This document shows positions 1 to 9,087 of a stretch of 28,524 nucleotides of DNA, in pieces. The stretch's first letter is position 1, and the number at the start of each line of letters is the position of its first letter. Source of the stretch: CAZFGK01 sp964518635 (lineage in GTDB: Bacteria; Zixibacteria; MSB-5A5; GN15; FEB-12); contig CAZFGK010000026.1 in the NCBI GenBank assembly GCA_964518635.1, positions 1 through 28,524 on the forward strand, given 5' to 3'. The translations under genes and the position numbers were made by a program. The notes beneath the pieces were generated by a model that did no database searches, was not told the DNA's origin, and saw only the letters and a list, made by a program, of their open reading frames with translations.

Positions 1-431
1 GGATATTTCGACCCACCATAGGGAGTAATCGGACAGATGGGGGACTGCTCCGTCGTGGCATTTTCTGTTGGCCCGTAGACCGAAATACTGCTCGTAAAGT
101 AGATATTACGACACTGTATCTCTCGCGCAAATTGCGTGATATGTTCTGCTCCGCGCAGGTTTGTCGAGAAATATTCGTTCGCAAAGTGTCCCGGTTCACG
201 ATGTACAGCAGCCAGATTGAATATCCATTCAACTGAACCACGCTCTACAAGTGATGACGGGATCGTCTCACGGACATCGATATTTTGAAAGGACACTAAA
301 GGATTAGTGTCCAGTGGAGAGTTCTTGATATCTGCAATGATCACTTTTTCGAAGCGACGGGTTGCAAGCAGGCGTTTGGCCAGATGCGTTCCGATAAATC
401 CGGAGCCGCCAAAAATAACAGCAGATTTCAT
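1..431 (-). CDS. NAD-dependent epimerase/dehydratase (partial, C-terminus outside window)
   Basis: An open frame starts at ATG 431 and runs off the left edge, so only about 143 N-terminal residues are visible. The product begins MKSAVIFGGSGFIGTHLAKR, a Rossmann nucleotide-binding loop (GGSGFIG) of the extended short-chain dehydrogenase family. Later come an NLAA segment, a TSSISVYG segment and a YGGSK that fits the catalytic YxxxK. This family interconverts nucleotide sugars (4-epimerases, 4,6-dehydratases, reductases) in the cytoplasm. The exact substrate cannot be told from this half. The gene lies 16 bp downstream of the Wzz-like gene on the same strand, with a purine-rich GGGAAAG before the ATG, so it is probably the next gene of the same operon. 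It shows that the cluster continues beyond the window. Confidence 0.85.
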   Translation of the reverse strand, partial: MKSAVIFGGSGFIGTHLAKRLLATRRFEKVIIADIKNSPLDTNPLVSFQNIDVRETIPSSLVERGSVEWIFNLAAVHREPGHFANEYFSTNLRGAEHITQFAREIQCRNIYFTSSISVYGPTENATTEQSPICPITPYGGSKY

Positions 432-447
432 CTTGTATCTTTCCCGC

Positions 448-1644
448 TTAGTCCTGCAAGACCGATTTACGAATTCTGTTTAAATCAGGAGTGGCCTCAG
501 TTGATGAGTACACCGCCTCAGTTGTGGGAGCTGTTGCTCCATTTCGAAGGACGAGCCGGGACTTCCCTGATTTTGAGTCACTATGCTCGTGATCATCGTT
601 GGACTCACGATGAAGAAACTCGCGACCGATTGCGAATGCAAAGAGGCCAAATATCATTGATAGTGACGTCAGGATTGCTGTGAGGAGACAGACTTTCGTC
701 CGCTGTGGACCAACTTTCAACGTAGGCAGATTCGGATAGTCCAGAATACGAACAATCGGGACATCTTTTTGTGCCGTCAGACGAGCGGCTTCAAACTGCT
801 GACGAAGATACATGAGGGCAGTTGACTGCAATTCAACTTCTCGCTGAAGTCGTCCCAGTTCGGTCAAGGTTTCTGCATCCGAGGTCATTGCCCAGTCACT
901 ATTCACGCGACGAAATGCTTCCAGTTTCCGCTCGGCGGTATCGAGAATAGCACTTGTAGTGGCAAGCTGCTTTTCGAGATATCTTTGATTCGATCCGGCG
1001 GTAGTGGCTCGTTTGAAACGATTGAATGTCTCAAGCTCTTCGATGTATGCAGTGGCGAGCATCTGACTCAACGCCGGATAGATGGTTTTCACCTGAAGGA
1101 CCATCTCACCGGTACGCTTACCGGTACTGATCGTGGTGATATCATCAATCGCCCGGCTCAGACGATTCGGATCGGTCTCCTTGAAATACTGAGCGAGAGA
1201 GATGCGAAGTGAATCGTTTTCAGTCCGGAAAACATACGTTCGTTGCTGCAATGCATTTTTGAGTTGCTGTGAGCGCAGGATCAGCGGATAGAGTTGCGAA
1301 GAGTTCTCATCGACCATCCCCATCGAGCCAAGACCCACGAGATCTTTGAGTGAGCTGACCCCTTCATTCTGACCAGAAGGGAGAATTGTCGCACTCGATC
1401 GATATTGATTGGGGGTAAGGAGCATGATAGCTGCTGCGACGATTGTTGCAGCGACGGTTGGAAGGGCAATCCACCACTTGTAGAGAAACAGATAGTCCAG
1501 AGCACCACGTACCGACAATTCGATTGTCTCGCGGGGATCTCGTCGTATCAGTGCTGAGGTTTGGTACTTTTTGGCGTCCATGCCATGTTGAAGTATGGCA
1601 ATCTTTGTGCCCACAGACTCAGGACGCTTCTCTATCGTAGGCAC
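448..1644 (-). CDS. wzz: Wzz/GumC-type polysaccharide chain-length determinant protein
   Basis: A 398-residue protein with the polysaccharide co-polymerase layout. It has a short N-terminal cytoplasmic part, a membrane segment at about residues 57-77, a long periplasmic region rich in helix and coiled-coil-like stretches (about 170-300), and a second membrane segment at about 318-340 preceded by a proline-containing stretch (PNLPTLKVGP). The roughly 58-residue C-terminal tail is polar and has no Walker motifs, so there is no fused tyrosine kinase. Such proteins sit in the inner membrane and set the length of Wzy-made polymers. The start used is a GTG at 1644. The next in-frame Met is residue 22 (1581), and neither has a strong ribosome binding site. 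It follows the GT4 gene after 69 bp. The identification rests on topology and cluster context. Confidence 0.85.
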   Translation of the reverse strand: MPTIEKRPESVGTKIAILQHGMDAKKYQTSALIRRDPRETIELSVRGALDYLFLYKWWIALPTVAATIVAAAIMLLTPNQYRSSATILPSGQNEGVSSLKDLVGLGSMGMVDENSSQLYPLILRSQQLKNALQQRTYVFRTENDSLRISLAQYFKETDPNRLSRAIDDITTISTGKRTGEMVLQVKTIYPALSQMLATAYIEELETFNRFKRATTAGSNQRYLEKQLATTSAILDTAERKLEAFRRVNSDWAMTSDAETLTELGRLQREVELQSTALMYLRQQFEAARLTAQKDVPIVRILDYPNLPTLKVGPQRTKVCLLTAILTSLSMIFGLFAFAIGREFLHRESNDDHEHSDSKSGKSRLVLRNGATAPTTEAVYSSTEATPDLNRIRKSVLQD

Positions 1645-1713
1645 TTATGGGACTGTACCTTACAGAGACTATTGAAAGCACATTCCAGGTCACCCACGGA
1701 CTACCGGAACGCT

Positions 1714-2991
1714 TTACCCGACGTACTGAGATTCTTCTTCCGCCTCTAATCGCAGAGGGACCGAATAACTACGCGACGGGGTCAATAGGCTTTCGTAATA
1801 CGATGTCAATCGTGAGATGTGAGCATCCAGCGTTGGTGGATCCTCCCAGAAACTGGAGTCCGCCTGATCACCCAGACGGCTCACCAAATTGTCATCTCTG
1901 AGCTGATTCAAGGTCTCTTTGAGTGAATCATTGTTTCCAGATCGAAAGATCAGCCCATTGACTTGATTATTCACCATATCAGCGGCCGCACAGCGATCTG
2001 GTACCACCGATGGAATCCCGTGCGCTGCGGCTTCCGCGACCACCATCCCCTGCGTTTCATGCCAGAGGGATGAGAGCACGAGTGCGCGGGCACTTCTAAG
2101 CTCTCGGATAACATCCTCCCCATTCATCCAACCAAGGAGCGCGGCATCAGGATTTACTTCTTGTATCTTCACTGACTCCGGACCGATCCCTGCGAAACGA
2201 ATGGGGAATCCGATCTCACGGCAGACCTGCGCAAGCATCACGCATCCCTTTTCAGGTTCAAGACGCCCGATAAAAAGGAGGTGACGTGATTGAGAGGGAT
2301 TTGCCGAAGGTTGCTTTATGACCGAAATTGGATTCGGGATCAATTCAATGCTGGCATGCTCTGGCAATGATGGGGCGAGAAGCTTGCGGCTGTATTCAGA
2401 CACTGCGATAAAACTGCGCATCTCTGAGGGAATCCCTGCCAATTGATTTCGCAGATGACGACCGACACGCCACATTTTGTGATGCATACCTCTCTTGTCG
2501 CAGTGAGTGGTCATGCAGGAGAGTGACATTGGCTTGAGTTCGCATGACTTCCCTTTTTGAAAATCGAAAAGTCCGCCGTTTGGGCAGGAAAGAAAGTAAT
2601 CATGCAAGGTCATCGTGACCGGATGCCCTGAATCGATCGATACCCGAACGACGCTTCCGGTCAGTGCTTTTATCCATCCATGCAAATGAATCACCGTCTC
2701 GCCAGCAGGAAGCCCGTTCAAGAGCATTGCAAGTCTCTTGGCAGCATGTTGATTCCAGAGTCCGACGCCGATTGCCTGAGTGGGAGTTTGATTTGCGAGA
2801 TCAGTCTGATTTGTGAGCGTGACATTCACCTTCGACTCGATGAGTCTTGGTTCGATAGGACCTACTGCTGCAAAGAAATGAACTCTCCAGCCAGCTTGAG
2901 CGAGTCCGCATGCACTTTCGATTGCGACTTTTGCTGCGCCACCGTTGATGTGTGCGTAGTCATTAAGAATGACTGCCGTTCTGAGTCGCAT
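1714..2991 (-). CDS. GT4-family glycosyltransferase
   Basis: A 425-residue GT-B retaining glycosyltransferase. The N-terminal domain has a glycine-rich loop (HINGGAAKV, about 14-22). The C-terminal domain has the family's GRLEPEKG (242-249) and an E-x7-E nucleotide-sugar site (E312 and E320, in HETQGMVVAEA), followed by AAHGIPSVVPD. Four cysteines at about 136, 150, 159 and 164 (CPNGG ... SCELK ... SCMTTHC) form a possible metal-binding or structural knot in the acceptor domain. It would add one sugar to the lipid-linked repeat unit at the cytoplasmic face of the membrane, but donor and acceptor are unknown. ATG 2991 lies 3 bp after the acetyltransferase stop, so the two are surely co-transcribed. 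Confidence 0.9.
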   Translation of the reverse strand: MRLRTAVILNDYAHINGGAAKVAIESACGLAQAGWRVHFFAAVGPIEPRLIESKVNVTLTNQTDLANQTPTQAIGVGLWNQHAAKRLAMLLNGLPAGETVIHLHGWIKALTGSVVRVSIDSGHPVTMTLHDYFLSCPNGGLFDFQKGKSCELKPMSLSCMTTHCDKRGMHHKMWRVGRHLRNQLAGIPSEMRSFIAVSEYSRKLLAPSLPEHASIELIPNPISVIKQPSANPSQSRHLLFIGRLEPEKGCVMLAQVCREIGFPIRFAGIGPESVKIQEVNPDAALLGWMNGEDVIRELRSARALVLSSLWHETQGMVVAEAAAHGIPSVVPDRCAAADMVNNQVNGLIFRSGNNDSLKETLNQLRDDNLVSRLGDQADSSFWEDPPTLDAHISRLTSYYESLLTPSRSYSVPLRLEAEEESQYVG

Positions 2992-2994
2992 GAT

Positions 2995-3537
2995 TCAGGC
3001 CACGTCAGAGTTTTCAAAAAGAAGGTTAGTACTTGCTTCTTTTCGTCTCACCATGCGGGCCGGATTCCCTACCATCACGGCACCACTAGGAACATCCTTG
3101 GTAACCACCGCCCCAGCTCCGATGATAGCCCCGCGACCGATATGAATCCCGCCAATGATGCAGACGTTGGCGCCAATCTCAACATCATCTTCGATAACCG
3201 GACTGGGACCTTGAGAACCATCCGGGAGTTTCACACAACCGATAGTGGTGCAGTGCCTGACATGGACATTTTTTCCAATGATGGTATGATCATTAATAAC
3301 CAGAGCGTAGCCGTGCTCGATCTTAAAACCACTCCCGACCTTTGTTGAAGCACGCAATTCCACGCATAACAAGTATTCCACGAGAAATCGATAGAGAATC
3401 ATGAACGGCACACCAAGCCACCAGAGGAGAGTTCCCTTTTTGCGAGCGAACAGATGGACTAAGCGGAAAAAGACCATAATGAAAATGATCTTCGCATGTC
3501 CGTGATTGGCTGCAACATCCTGTGTGAGATATGACAT
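2995..3537 (-). CDS. Serine acetyltransferase-like hexapeptide O-acetyltransferase
   Basis: A 180-residue left-handed beta-helix acyltransferase. Imperfect hexapeptide repeats run from about residue 65 to 165 (IGKNVHVRH, IEDDVEIGANVCIIGG, IGRGAIIGAGAVVTKDVP), ending in the typical VGNPARMVRRK. It is much shorter than housekeeping CysE (about 270 residues) and lacks most of its N-terminal helical domain. It resembles the short SAT-like enzymes of polysaccharide loci that O-acetylate sugars with acetyl-CoA. The N-terminus carries a hydrophobic stretch (about 38-58) that may bring it to the membrane. Its start codon overlaps the stop of the Wzy-like gene (TGATG), with CAGGAG upstream. A role in cysteine synthesis is possible from family membership alone, but the context argues for sugar decoration. 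Confidence 0.85.
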   Translation of the reverse strand: MSYLTQDVAANHGHAKIIFIMVFFRLVHLFARKKGTLLWWLGVPFMILYRFLVEYLLCVELRASTKVGSGFKIEHGYALVINDHTIIGKNVHVRHCTTIGCVKLPDGSQGPSPVIEDDVEIGANVCIIGGIHIGRGAIIGAGAVVTKDVPSGAVMVGNPARMVRRKEASTNLLFENSDVA

Positions 3538-4853
3538 CAGGCAAATCTCCTGACGGATACTCGTTGCACGGCCGGGATCCGAACACCCATCTCAATCATG
3601 ACCAATAACAGCACTTTCAGAAGCATCCCCAGAGTGAAAATAGTCATGAGTGAGCCGCTGAAAGTCGCTGTTATCATTGGCAACAGGATCTGCAAGGTGA
3701 GAATGGAACGAAGAAGGTATCCATGCTGAACAGATCGTAGCAGATAGGTACTCAACAGGGCAAATAGAATTCCCCACAGTATTTGTAGGAGCAGAGTCAG
3801 TCCGAATCCAATCGACATCACTGCAATCGCCGGATATGCCATGGTATAGAGATAGCCGGAGTCGAAGATTGCATGCGCTTTCTTCGTGCCGAGTAAATTC
3901 AGCATCAGATAGCCCATACCCACTTCGCCGGTTGCTGGTGGTTTCCCTTGCAGCGATGAAAGGGCCGCATCAATCTCTGTCTCCCAGTGCCCCATTTCAA
4001 ATGGCCCTTTAGACCAATAAACCTGATCAGTCCCCCACCAGAGATGCCCCTGATTGCCGAGAACTCGATCCATCAGTATGACTCGAGCGAAGTCATTATC
4101 TTCTGCGTGGAAGAGATAGCTTCCGAATGAAAGTAGCAAGAGACCTGCAAGTATGATTGGAGCAGAAAGTCTGAGTTTCTTCCGTATCGATGGCCACAGT
4201 TCTGTCTGAAGCATCAAGCGAGCCGAAGGAACAATCGCATAACTGACAGAAAGGTAGATCAACTGAGAAAACTTGTGCCCGGCTCCGATTAGATAGCAAC
4301 AGCTTCCTACGAATAGAAGATCAGCGATATCTCGCTTCTTTTCGCTCCGCACCCACCCCAACAGAAAGAGCAGAAGAAATCCGTGCGTGAGAAAGAGCTG
4401 TTCGATTCCGCTGGATTCCTCCGCATAGCTGAGTTTATGCATCCCTTGCAGGAGTGGAATGCCGCCGGTCAGAAATTTGAAACCGACAAGAGTTAGAAAA
4501 ATGACCGAGATGGTGACGATCCCTGTACGCAGAAACGGACGGAGTTGTGCAAAGCTCGTGGCGTACTCTGTAAGCTTGAAAGGGCGGCGTTGAAACCAGT
4601 TCGAGATCGTAAGCATGGCAATGTTAAAAGTGACATACAGAAGAGCCAGACGACTTGTAGCCCAACTAGTCTCCGTGTATTGGAATAATTCAAAATTATA
4701 GACTCCACAATCATTGTAGAAACAGGAGATGAGTGACCAGAATTGGAGAAAAAGTAAGTAGCCCAGCAGCAGTCGCTCGCCGGAGCTGCGTCTGATCAGC
4801 CAGATGCTGGTGATCGCGTACAGAATGACCGCAATGGCGTTACCGAGGATCAT
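3537..4853 (-). CDS. wzy: Wzy-like O-antigen/polysaccharide polymerase
   Basis: A 438-residue, strongly hydrophobic protein with roughly ten to twelve predicted membrane segments across its length. A large, less hydrophobic loop lies at about residues 245-320, with many W, H, D and E residues (DRVLGNQGHLWWGTDQVYW, MGHWETEID). This topology fits Wzy polymerases, which join lipid-linked repeat units in the periplasm and are poorly conserved in sequence. The position among the flippase, glycosyltransferase and chain-length genes supports the call. No catalytic motif can be named with confidence. The ATG lies 14 bp inside the end of the preceding gene, with GAGGA about 9 bp upstream, suggesting translational coupling. 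The alternative is another integral membrane protein of the locus. Confidence 0.75.
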   Translation of the reverse strand: MILGNAIAVILYAITSIWLIRRSSGERLLLGYLLFLQFWSLISCFYNDCGVYNFELFQYTETSWATSRLALLYVTFNIAMLTISNWFQRRPFKLTEYATSFAQLRPFLRTGIVTISVIFLTLVGFKFLTGGIPLLQGMHKLSYAEESSGIEQLFLTHGFLLLFLLGWVRSEKKRDIADLLFVGSCCYLIGAGHKFSQLIYLSVSYAIVPSARLMLQTELWPSIRKKLRLSAPIILAGLLLLSFGSYLFHAEDNDFARVILMDRVLGNQGHLWWGTDQVYWSKGPFEMGHWETEIDAALSSLQGKPPATGEVGMGYLMLNLLGTKKAHAIFDSGYLYTMAYPAIAVMSIGFGLTLLLQILWGILFALLSTYLLRSVQHGYLLRSILTLQILLPMITATFSGSLMTIFTLGMLLKVLLLVMIEMGVRIPAVQRVSVRRFA

Positions 4854-6258
4854 CTTCGACCATCCTCACAAATGCATCCGAGAGGAGCGCGAGATTCGCA
4901 GGACTCATGACCGACTGATCAGAAAGAGGATCGGTCCAGTAACCGGGAAACGATGAAGCTAGCATCTTGGCAACAGCCTGAATATCCTGCTCATGTGATG
5001 GCTGATGATTCTTAAGAATGCCGAAAATCAGTGACTTGAGCTGCGTTATATCCTCGCAGCAATAGACAGATGACAATCCACCGAAATACATCCTCGTAAA
5101 TGTCACCGCGGGTGTACCGAGCATCGCAGATTCGAAGGCAGTTGTTCCGGAGACAGTAAAGACTATCGATGCACGCTTGTAGATCTCAAATGTAGAGACA
5201 CGATGATCGATCAGCGCAACTCCGGGTATGCGCTGGATTTCAGCTATCTCATGCCACGGTTTACTCCCCAGCGCGTTCGGATGTTCTTTTATGAGGAGAG
5301 TGACATCCATTGGTAGTGATCGCCTTATATCTTTCACCAGTTTGACCTGATCACTCACAAATGGTCCGACCGCATCGATCGATTGCTCTGGTTGTACGTG
5401 TAGGCCGAAAAAAGCCAATTTACCGCTAAACGAATCCAGTGATGGGTATTCAGTAAATTTCTCGAGACGAGTTCTGTTCACCGCTTTTCGGAGCGTCATT
5501 TTCACACGTTCGGAAGTTCGATGGTGCGTCATGTGTATAGCGTGATCGCCAAACGATTCAGCCATACGTTTGGGCAGAGATTTGCTGATCCTTGTGGTAT
5601 CGACCAGACCTCCTGCATTGTTCAAATGAAAGTACTGGGGGCGCTCTGGACGATTTCGATAAGATGCGATCAGTTGTTCAGCCTTCTCCCCACACTTCTT
5701 GCCCTCATCCTGTTGGCGAGATACTGGCGAAATCATCGAGCCGTACTCAATCCCCGGACTGAAAAAGAATCGATCGGATGGAATTCTCATCGTCTGCGGA
5801 AAGAGGAACGGAATCTCCAGCTTCTCACAGATCATGTGAGTGAGCATTTCGTTACTGTTCGTAGGTTCAGCGAAGACCACATCGATCTTCTTCTCTCGGA
5901 GCCATAACTCAATCTTTGTGTAATACAAAAGCATAATTTCAGATGTTACTACACCCGGGCGATCCATCACAAACTGGTCAGCGAGCATCGAGGTACTGAC
6001 CGTCCGCGAACTTCCCGATTCAAAGCTGGAAACTGACTGCAAGACAGACTCTCGTTCGCTTCCGGTAAAAAACTCAGATTCACGAAACGCCAGTTCGAGA
6101 ATGCGTTCTCGAGAGGTTCCCTGGCGGGCAAGCCAGTCAGTCCACTTTGGATTAGTGGTCATCCAGTAGATTTCGTGACCACGCCCGACGAGTTGTGTTG
6201 AGAGATGATGATACAGCACCGTAAGATCAAAAATAGAAACAAAACAGATGCGTTTCAT
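4840..6258 (-). CDS. Capsule-polysaccharide-type glycosyltransferase, candidate nonulosonate transferase
   Basis: A 472-residue soluble protein of GT-B appearance. The N-terminus (MKRICFVSIFDLTVLYHH) resembles a nucleotide-sugar-transferase Rossmann domain. The C-terminal half has FFGLHVQPEQS (about 290-300), LLIKEHPNALG, and TVSGTTAFESAMLGTPAVTF. The LHVQPE and KEHP segments resemble the capsule synthesis family that includes KpsS/KpsC-type transferases using CMP-activated ulosonic acids. Because the operon makes a CMP-nonulosonate and lacks a sialyltransferase-like gene, this is a good candidate for the transferase adding it. That is inference from context. It could instead be a Wzy-pathway glycosyltransferase for another sugar. 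It overlaps the wzx stop by 4 bp (ATGA). Confidence 0.7.
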   Translation of the reverse strand: MKRICFVSIFDLTVLYHHLSTQLVGRGHEIYWMTTNPKWTDWLARQGTSRERILELAFRESEFFTGSERESVLQSVSSFESGSSRTVSTSMLADQFVMDRPGVVTSEIMLLYYTKIELWLREKKIDVVFAEPTNSNEMLTHMICEKLEIPFLFPQTMRIPSDRFFFSPGIEYGSMISPVSRQQDEGKKCGEKAEQLIASYRNRPERPQYFHLNNAGGLVDTTRISKSLPKRMAESFGDHAIHMTHHRTSERVKMTLRKAVNRTRLEKFTEYPSLDSFSGKLAFFGLHVQPEQSIDAVGPFVSDQVKLVKDIRRSLPMDVTLLIKEHPNALGSKPWHEIAEIQRIPGVALIDHRVSTFEIYKRASIVFTVSGTTAFESAMLGTPAVTFTRMYFGGLSSVYCCEDITQLKSLIFGILKNHQPSHEQDIQAVAKMLASSFPGYWTDPLSDQSVMSPANLALLSDAFVRMVEDDPR

Positions 6259-7781
6259 GAAGCAACACTCCGTTGACTCGAAAACGCCGGACTCAATTGT
6301 CGCAGCGATTCAAAGAGCGGTCGTTTGATTGAATCTGACAACAGCATCAGACAAAGCACTCCATGTATAAATCCCACACCGATCCCTGCGATCACCCGCG
6401 TACTTTCAGTGAAAAGCGAAAGATCCCCTAACATCAACTGCACTAACAAAGCTACAGCTGTGACAGAAAGGAGCCGCACCGCGCTACCCTTCAACGCATT
6501 CAATGTGCCCGGCAGTACATTTGCAAGCAGGATCAGGGTCATCGGAAGGCCGATCCCTTCTGCAATACAAAGCGCTATGGAAGCACCAGTCACACCAAAG
6601 ATCGGAATACAAAGGATGGATGCAATCAGATTTGCAGTAGTTACAGAGATAGCAATCTTGATTGTCTTCGGAACGATCTCCATACCGACCGCCATGGTCG
6701 AAACAATCGATGTCACAACGTTCAGTATCCCAGCAGCTATCAAGAGTTGAAGCGCGAGTGCATACACCGCGTACTCCGGTCCAATCCAGATAGACAAAAT
6801 GTTCTTTGCCTGACCAATCAGCCAACAACCCACCGGCAGCAATACCACAGCTGCAATTGAAGTCATATGAACAAATAGCCGGGAGAGAGCTTCACGTTTA
6901 CTGCGGGAAGCCAGTGATGCACTTTTGGGAATCAGCGCACTATAAAGCATACTTAACAGCACCCGAAAAAAGGAAGCCGGTCGCGATATCACGTCAAAGA
7001 CACCAAGATTGGCAATAGGCAGGCCAGCAGAAATCAGCCCTTTGTGAGTATTGTTGTAAACCAAGCCAACGACTCTATTCCCCAGCAGCCAACTGCTGCT
7101 GTGAGATAGCTCACGAATGCAGATGTTTAGGGGAACTGTACGGTTCGCTTCCTTCAGCAGACGATGAGATAGATAGCCACAGAAAGCAACTCGCAACGCC
7201 GAGATCGTCGCAATCGAAACGATGATCAGATCAAGACGTTGCGATCCAATTGCGATAAGAGTGATTGCCGTGTATTGAACGATATTTAGAACGATATTTA
7301 CTGTCTTGATCCCAACAAATCGCTGTAGCCCCTGAGCATGAGCAACATATGGGACCGCCATAAACTGTAAGGCGACATTGATTCCAGCGGCGCAACTCAA
7401 TCCCCAGAGACTCGAACTCCCCAGACTGCTGATATCAATCTGCATCCAGCCTGCGACCACTTTCAGAAAAAGTGCGATTGTAGCCCCAATAAAGAGACCA
7501 ATCAAGGCGTAGTACAGAATTCCTGCACGACGCATCCCCAACAATTTGGGCTGATCGTTCACTGCCTCTGCTTTTGCAATGGCTGTCATTAGTGCCCCTT
7601 CCATCCCGAAATCGAGAAAGGAGAGTACGCCGGTGATGCTGAACATTGTAATGAATATGTACAGTCCGTAGCGAACATCTCCAAGTGCGTGAAGAATGAG
7701 CGGAGTTGTAATAACCGCCGCAATAATCAGTAAGACCGTCTCAGACGCGCTGATGAGCGTATTGCGAACAAACTGGCTCAT
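6255..7781 (-). CDS. wzx: Wzx-type polysaccharide repeat-unit flippase
   Basis: A 508-residue integral membrane protein with about a dozen hydrophobic helices spread evenly. The N-terminal part (SASETVLLIIAAVITTPLIL, LGDVRYGLYIF) is typical of the polysaccharide transporter/MATE-like (MOP) superfamily. The central stretch (ISRPASFFRVLLSMLYSALIPK) also matches that family. Wzx moves the undecaprenyl-linked repeat unit across the inner membrane before polymerisation. It overlaps both neighbours by 4 bp (ATGA junctions), so it is tightly coupled to the two putative transferase genes. The last about 15 residues are polar. Confidence is high because length, topology and context all agree. Confidence 0.92.
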   Translation of the reverse strand: MSQFVRNTLISASETVLLIIAAVITTPLILHALGDVRYGLYIFITMFSITGVLSFLDFGMEGALMTAIAKAEAVNDQPKLLGMRRAGILYYALIGLFIGATIALFLKVVAGWMQIDISSLGSSSLWGLSCAAGINVALQFMAVPYVAHAQGLQRFVGIKTVNIVLNIVQYTAITLIAIGSQRLDLIIVSIATISALRVAFCGYLSHRLLKEANRTVPLNICIRELSHSSSWLLGNRVVGLVYNNTHKGLISAGLPIANLGVFDVISRPASFFRVLLSMLYSALIPKSASLASRSKREALSRLFVHMTSIAAVVLLPVGCWLIGQAKNILSIWIGPEYAVYALALQLLIAAGILNVVTSIVSTMAVGMEIVPKTIKIAISVTTANLIASILCIPIFGVTGASIALCIAEGIGLPMTLILLANVLPGTLNALKGSAVRLLSVTAVALLVQLMLGDLSLFTESTRVIAGIGVGFIHGVLCLMLLSDSIKRPLFESLRQLSPAFSSQRSVAS

Positions 7782-9064
7782 TTTGGTTTCTGTGATCGAT
7801 TTGAAAACTCACGAAGCGCCTGATAGAACCGCTCAGAAGCATGACCATCCGGCTGGAAGAAATATTCATCTACATAGGCCTGACGTGCTATACGTTCCGA
7901 ATCGTTACCAACAACCAGATGTTGATCGGCAATTGCGCGCTCAAGGGCGGCCTTGCATTCGGATACACTTCTCGCAGTTATGATCCCCGGTGCGTCAGCG
8001 AGTGGGAGTATTTCATCCCGCAGCATTGGAATATGCTCATCCCAGTTCGTATAGATAGTAGGACGGCCTAAGGCCATCGCTTCGATGACTGCAGTGGTCT
8101 GAAACGCAACGATACAGATAGAACGCTGAATCAACTCATTGGCGCAGGAAGAGCCGCTGATGACTTTCAAATTCGGCTTATCATACTGCATCGCCAGCTC
8201 AACACGATCGGTCTGCTGAGGATGAGTCTTGATCACGAAGTTGATTTCCGGATGCAGAGTAGCCATGGACGCAATCAACTCGTGCGTCTCTGTCTTCATC
8301 TGACGCCATGTCATGCCATCTACTAGATAGCGTTCCATAGGTATGTACGCATTGTCATCATAGGAAAATAGTGTGACAAGGGGTTGGGCCTTCTCAAAGT
8401 ATTGATCAACTTCGTTGGTTAACTGAGAATACCAGAGATCTGACCTCGGCTGACCAACAATTGTGATCCGTTCGGACGGGACTCCGATCCGCCTCCAGAA
8501 CTCCGCCTGTCGCTGAGACCATACACAAACCAGGTCTGATATACTCGGGGCAAAGGCTCTTGCGCGCTCAACTTCAAAATGCCATGAATGAGGCGAAATT
8601 GTCCCCTCTTTATCCAGTACGGCAATCTTACAGCCGTGTGATTGTGCCACTGGAATAAATTCCCGAATCCAGTAGAAATTGTCATTTGATGCGACAATCC
8701 AAGTCGGATTCCATCTTTCTTTTATTACAGACCAGATACCTTCACATTCTTTGCGCCATCTTTCGCGTGAAGTAGGCTTTTCTGATTGGTAAGGAGCGGC
8801 AAGCTCAACAACGCGAGTAATAAAATAAAGGTGAGCACCTTTCATGAGAGTCGGCGCATCAAGTACCACAAGATTGAAATCGGAAGCAGCGAGTCGAAGA
8901 GCGCGACAGTCCTGGTCAAAAAAATGATTGAGAACAACAACGGTCGGTTTCTGGGGATCGATTTCTAGTTGAACCGACCGAAGATACGACATTCGATTCC
9001 TGCGATAGAGCTGCCTTTGTGCGATTCCAGGAATCAATCCCTTGACTACCTGTCGTACATTCAT
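7778..9064 (-). CDS. GT-B-like putative transferase (CDP-glycerol glycerophosphotransferase-like)
   Basis: A 428-residue protein without membrane segments. The C-terminal half has VWSQRQAEFWRRIGVPSERI followed by VGQPRSD, then VIKTHPQQ, and VAFQTTAVIEAMALGRPTIY. This order (H-P motif, then a serine/threonine-rich loop with an EAMALGRP helix) is typical of CDP-glycerol phosphotransferase, capsule synthesis and UDP-GlcNAc 2-epimerase-fold proteins. The N-terminal domain (FFDQDCRALRLAA, VVLDAPTL) is not one I recognise. It starts 23 bp after pseI and overlaps wzx by 4 bp. The position next to the end of the Pse pathway makes it the second candidate for the transferase that uses CMP-pseudaminate. 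The exact function is unknown. Confidence 0.7.
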   Translation of the reverse strand: MNVRQVVKGLIPGIAQRQLYRRNRMSYLRSVQLEIDPQKPTVVVLNHFFDQDCRALRLAASDFNLVVLDAPTLMKGAHLYFITRVVELAAPYQSEKPTSRERWRKECEGIWSVIKERWNPTWIVASNDNFYWIREFIPVAQSHGCKIAVLDKEGTISPHSWHFEVERARAFAPSISDLVCVWSQRQAEFWRRIGVPSERITIVGQPRSDLWYSQLTNEVDQYFEKAQPLVTLFSYDDNAYIPMERYLVDGMTWRQMKTETHELIASMATLHPEINFVIKTHPQQTDRVELAMQYDKPNLKVISGSSCANELIQRSICIVAFQTTAVIEAMALGRPTIYTNWDEHIPMLRDEILPLADAPGIITARSVSECKAALERAIADQHLVVGNDSERIARQAYVDEYFFQPDGHASERFYQALREFSNRSQKPK

Positions 9065-9087
9065 TTCATGACCACTTTCATTCGATC

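Noticed and set aside
2680..3348. 222-codon plus-strand open frame
   Set aside because: It lies antisense over the GT4 and acetyltransferase genes, both of which have clear family motifs. The predicted product is low in recognisable motifs.
5521..5907. 128-codon plus-strand open frame
   Set aside because: Antisense to the capsule-type transferase gene; no motif and no good ribosome binding site.
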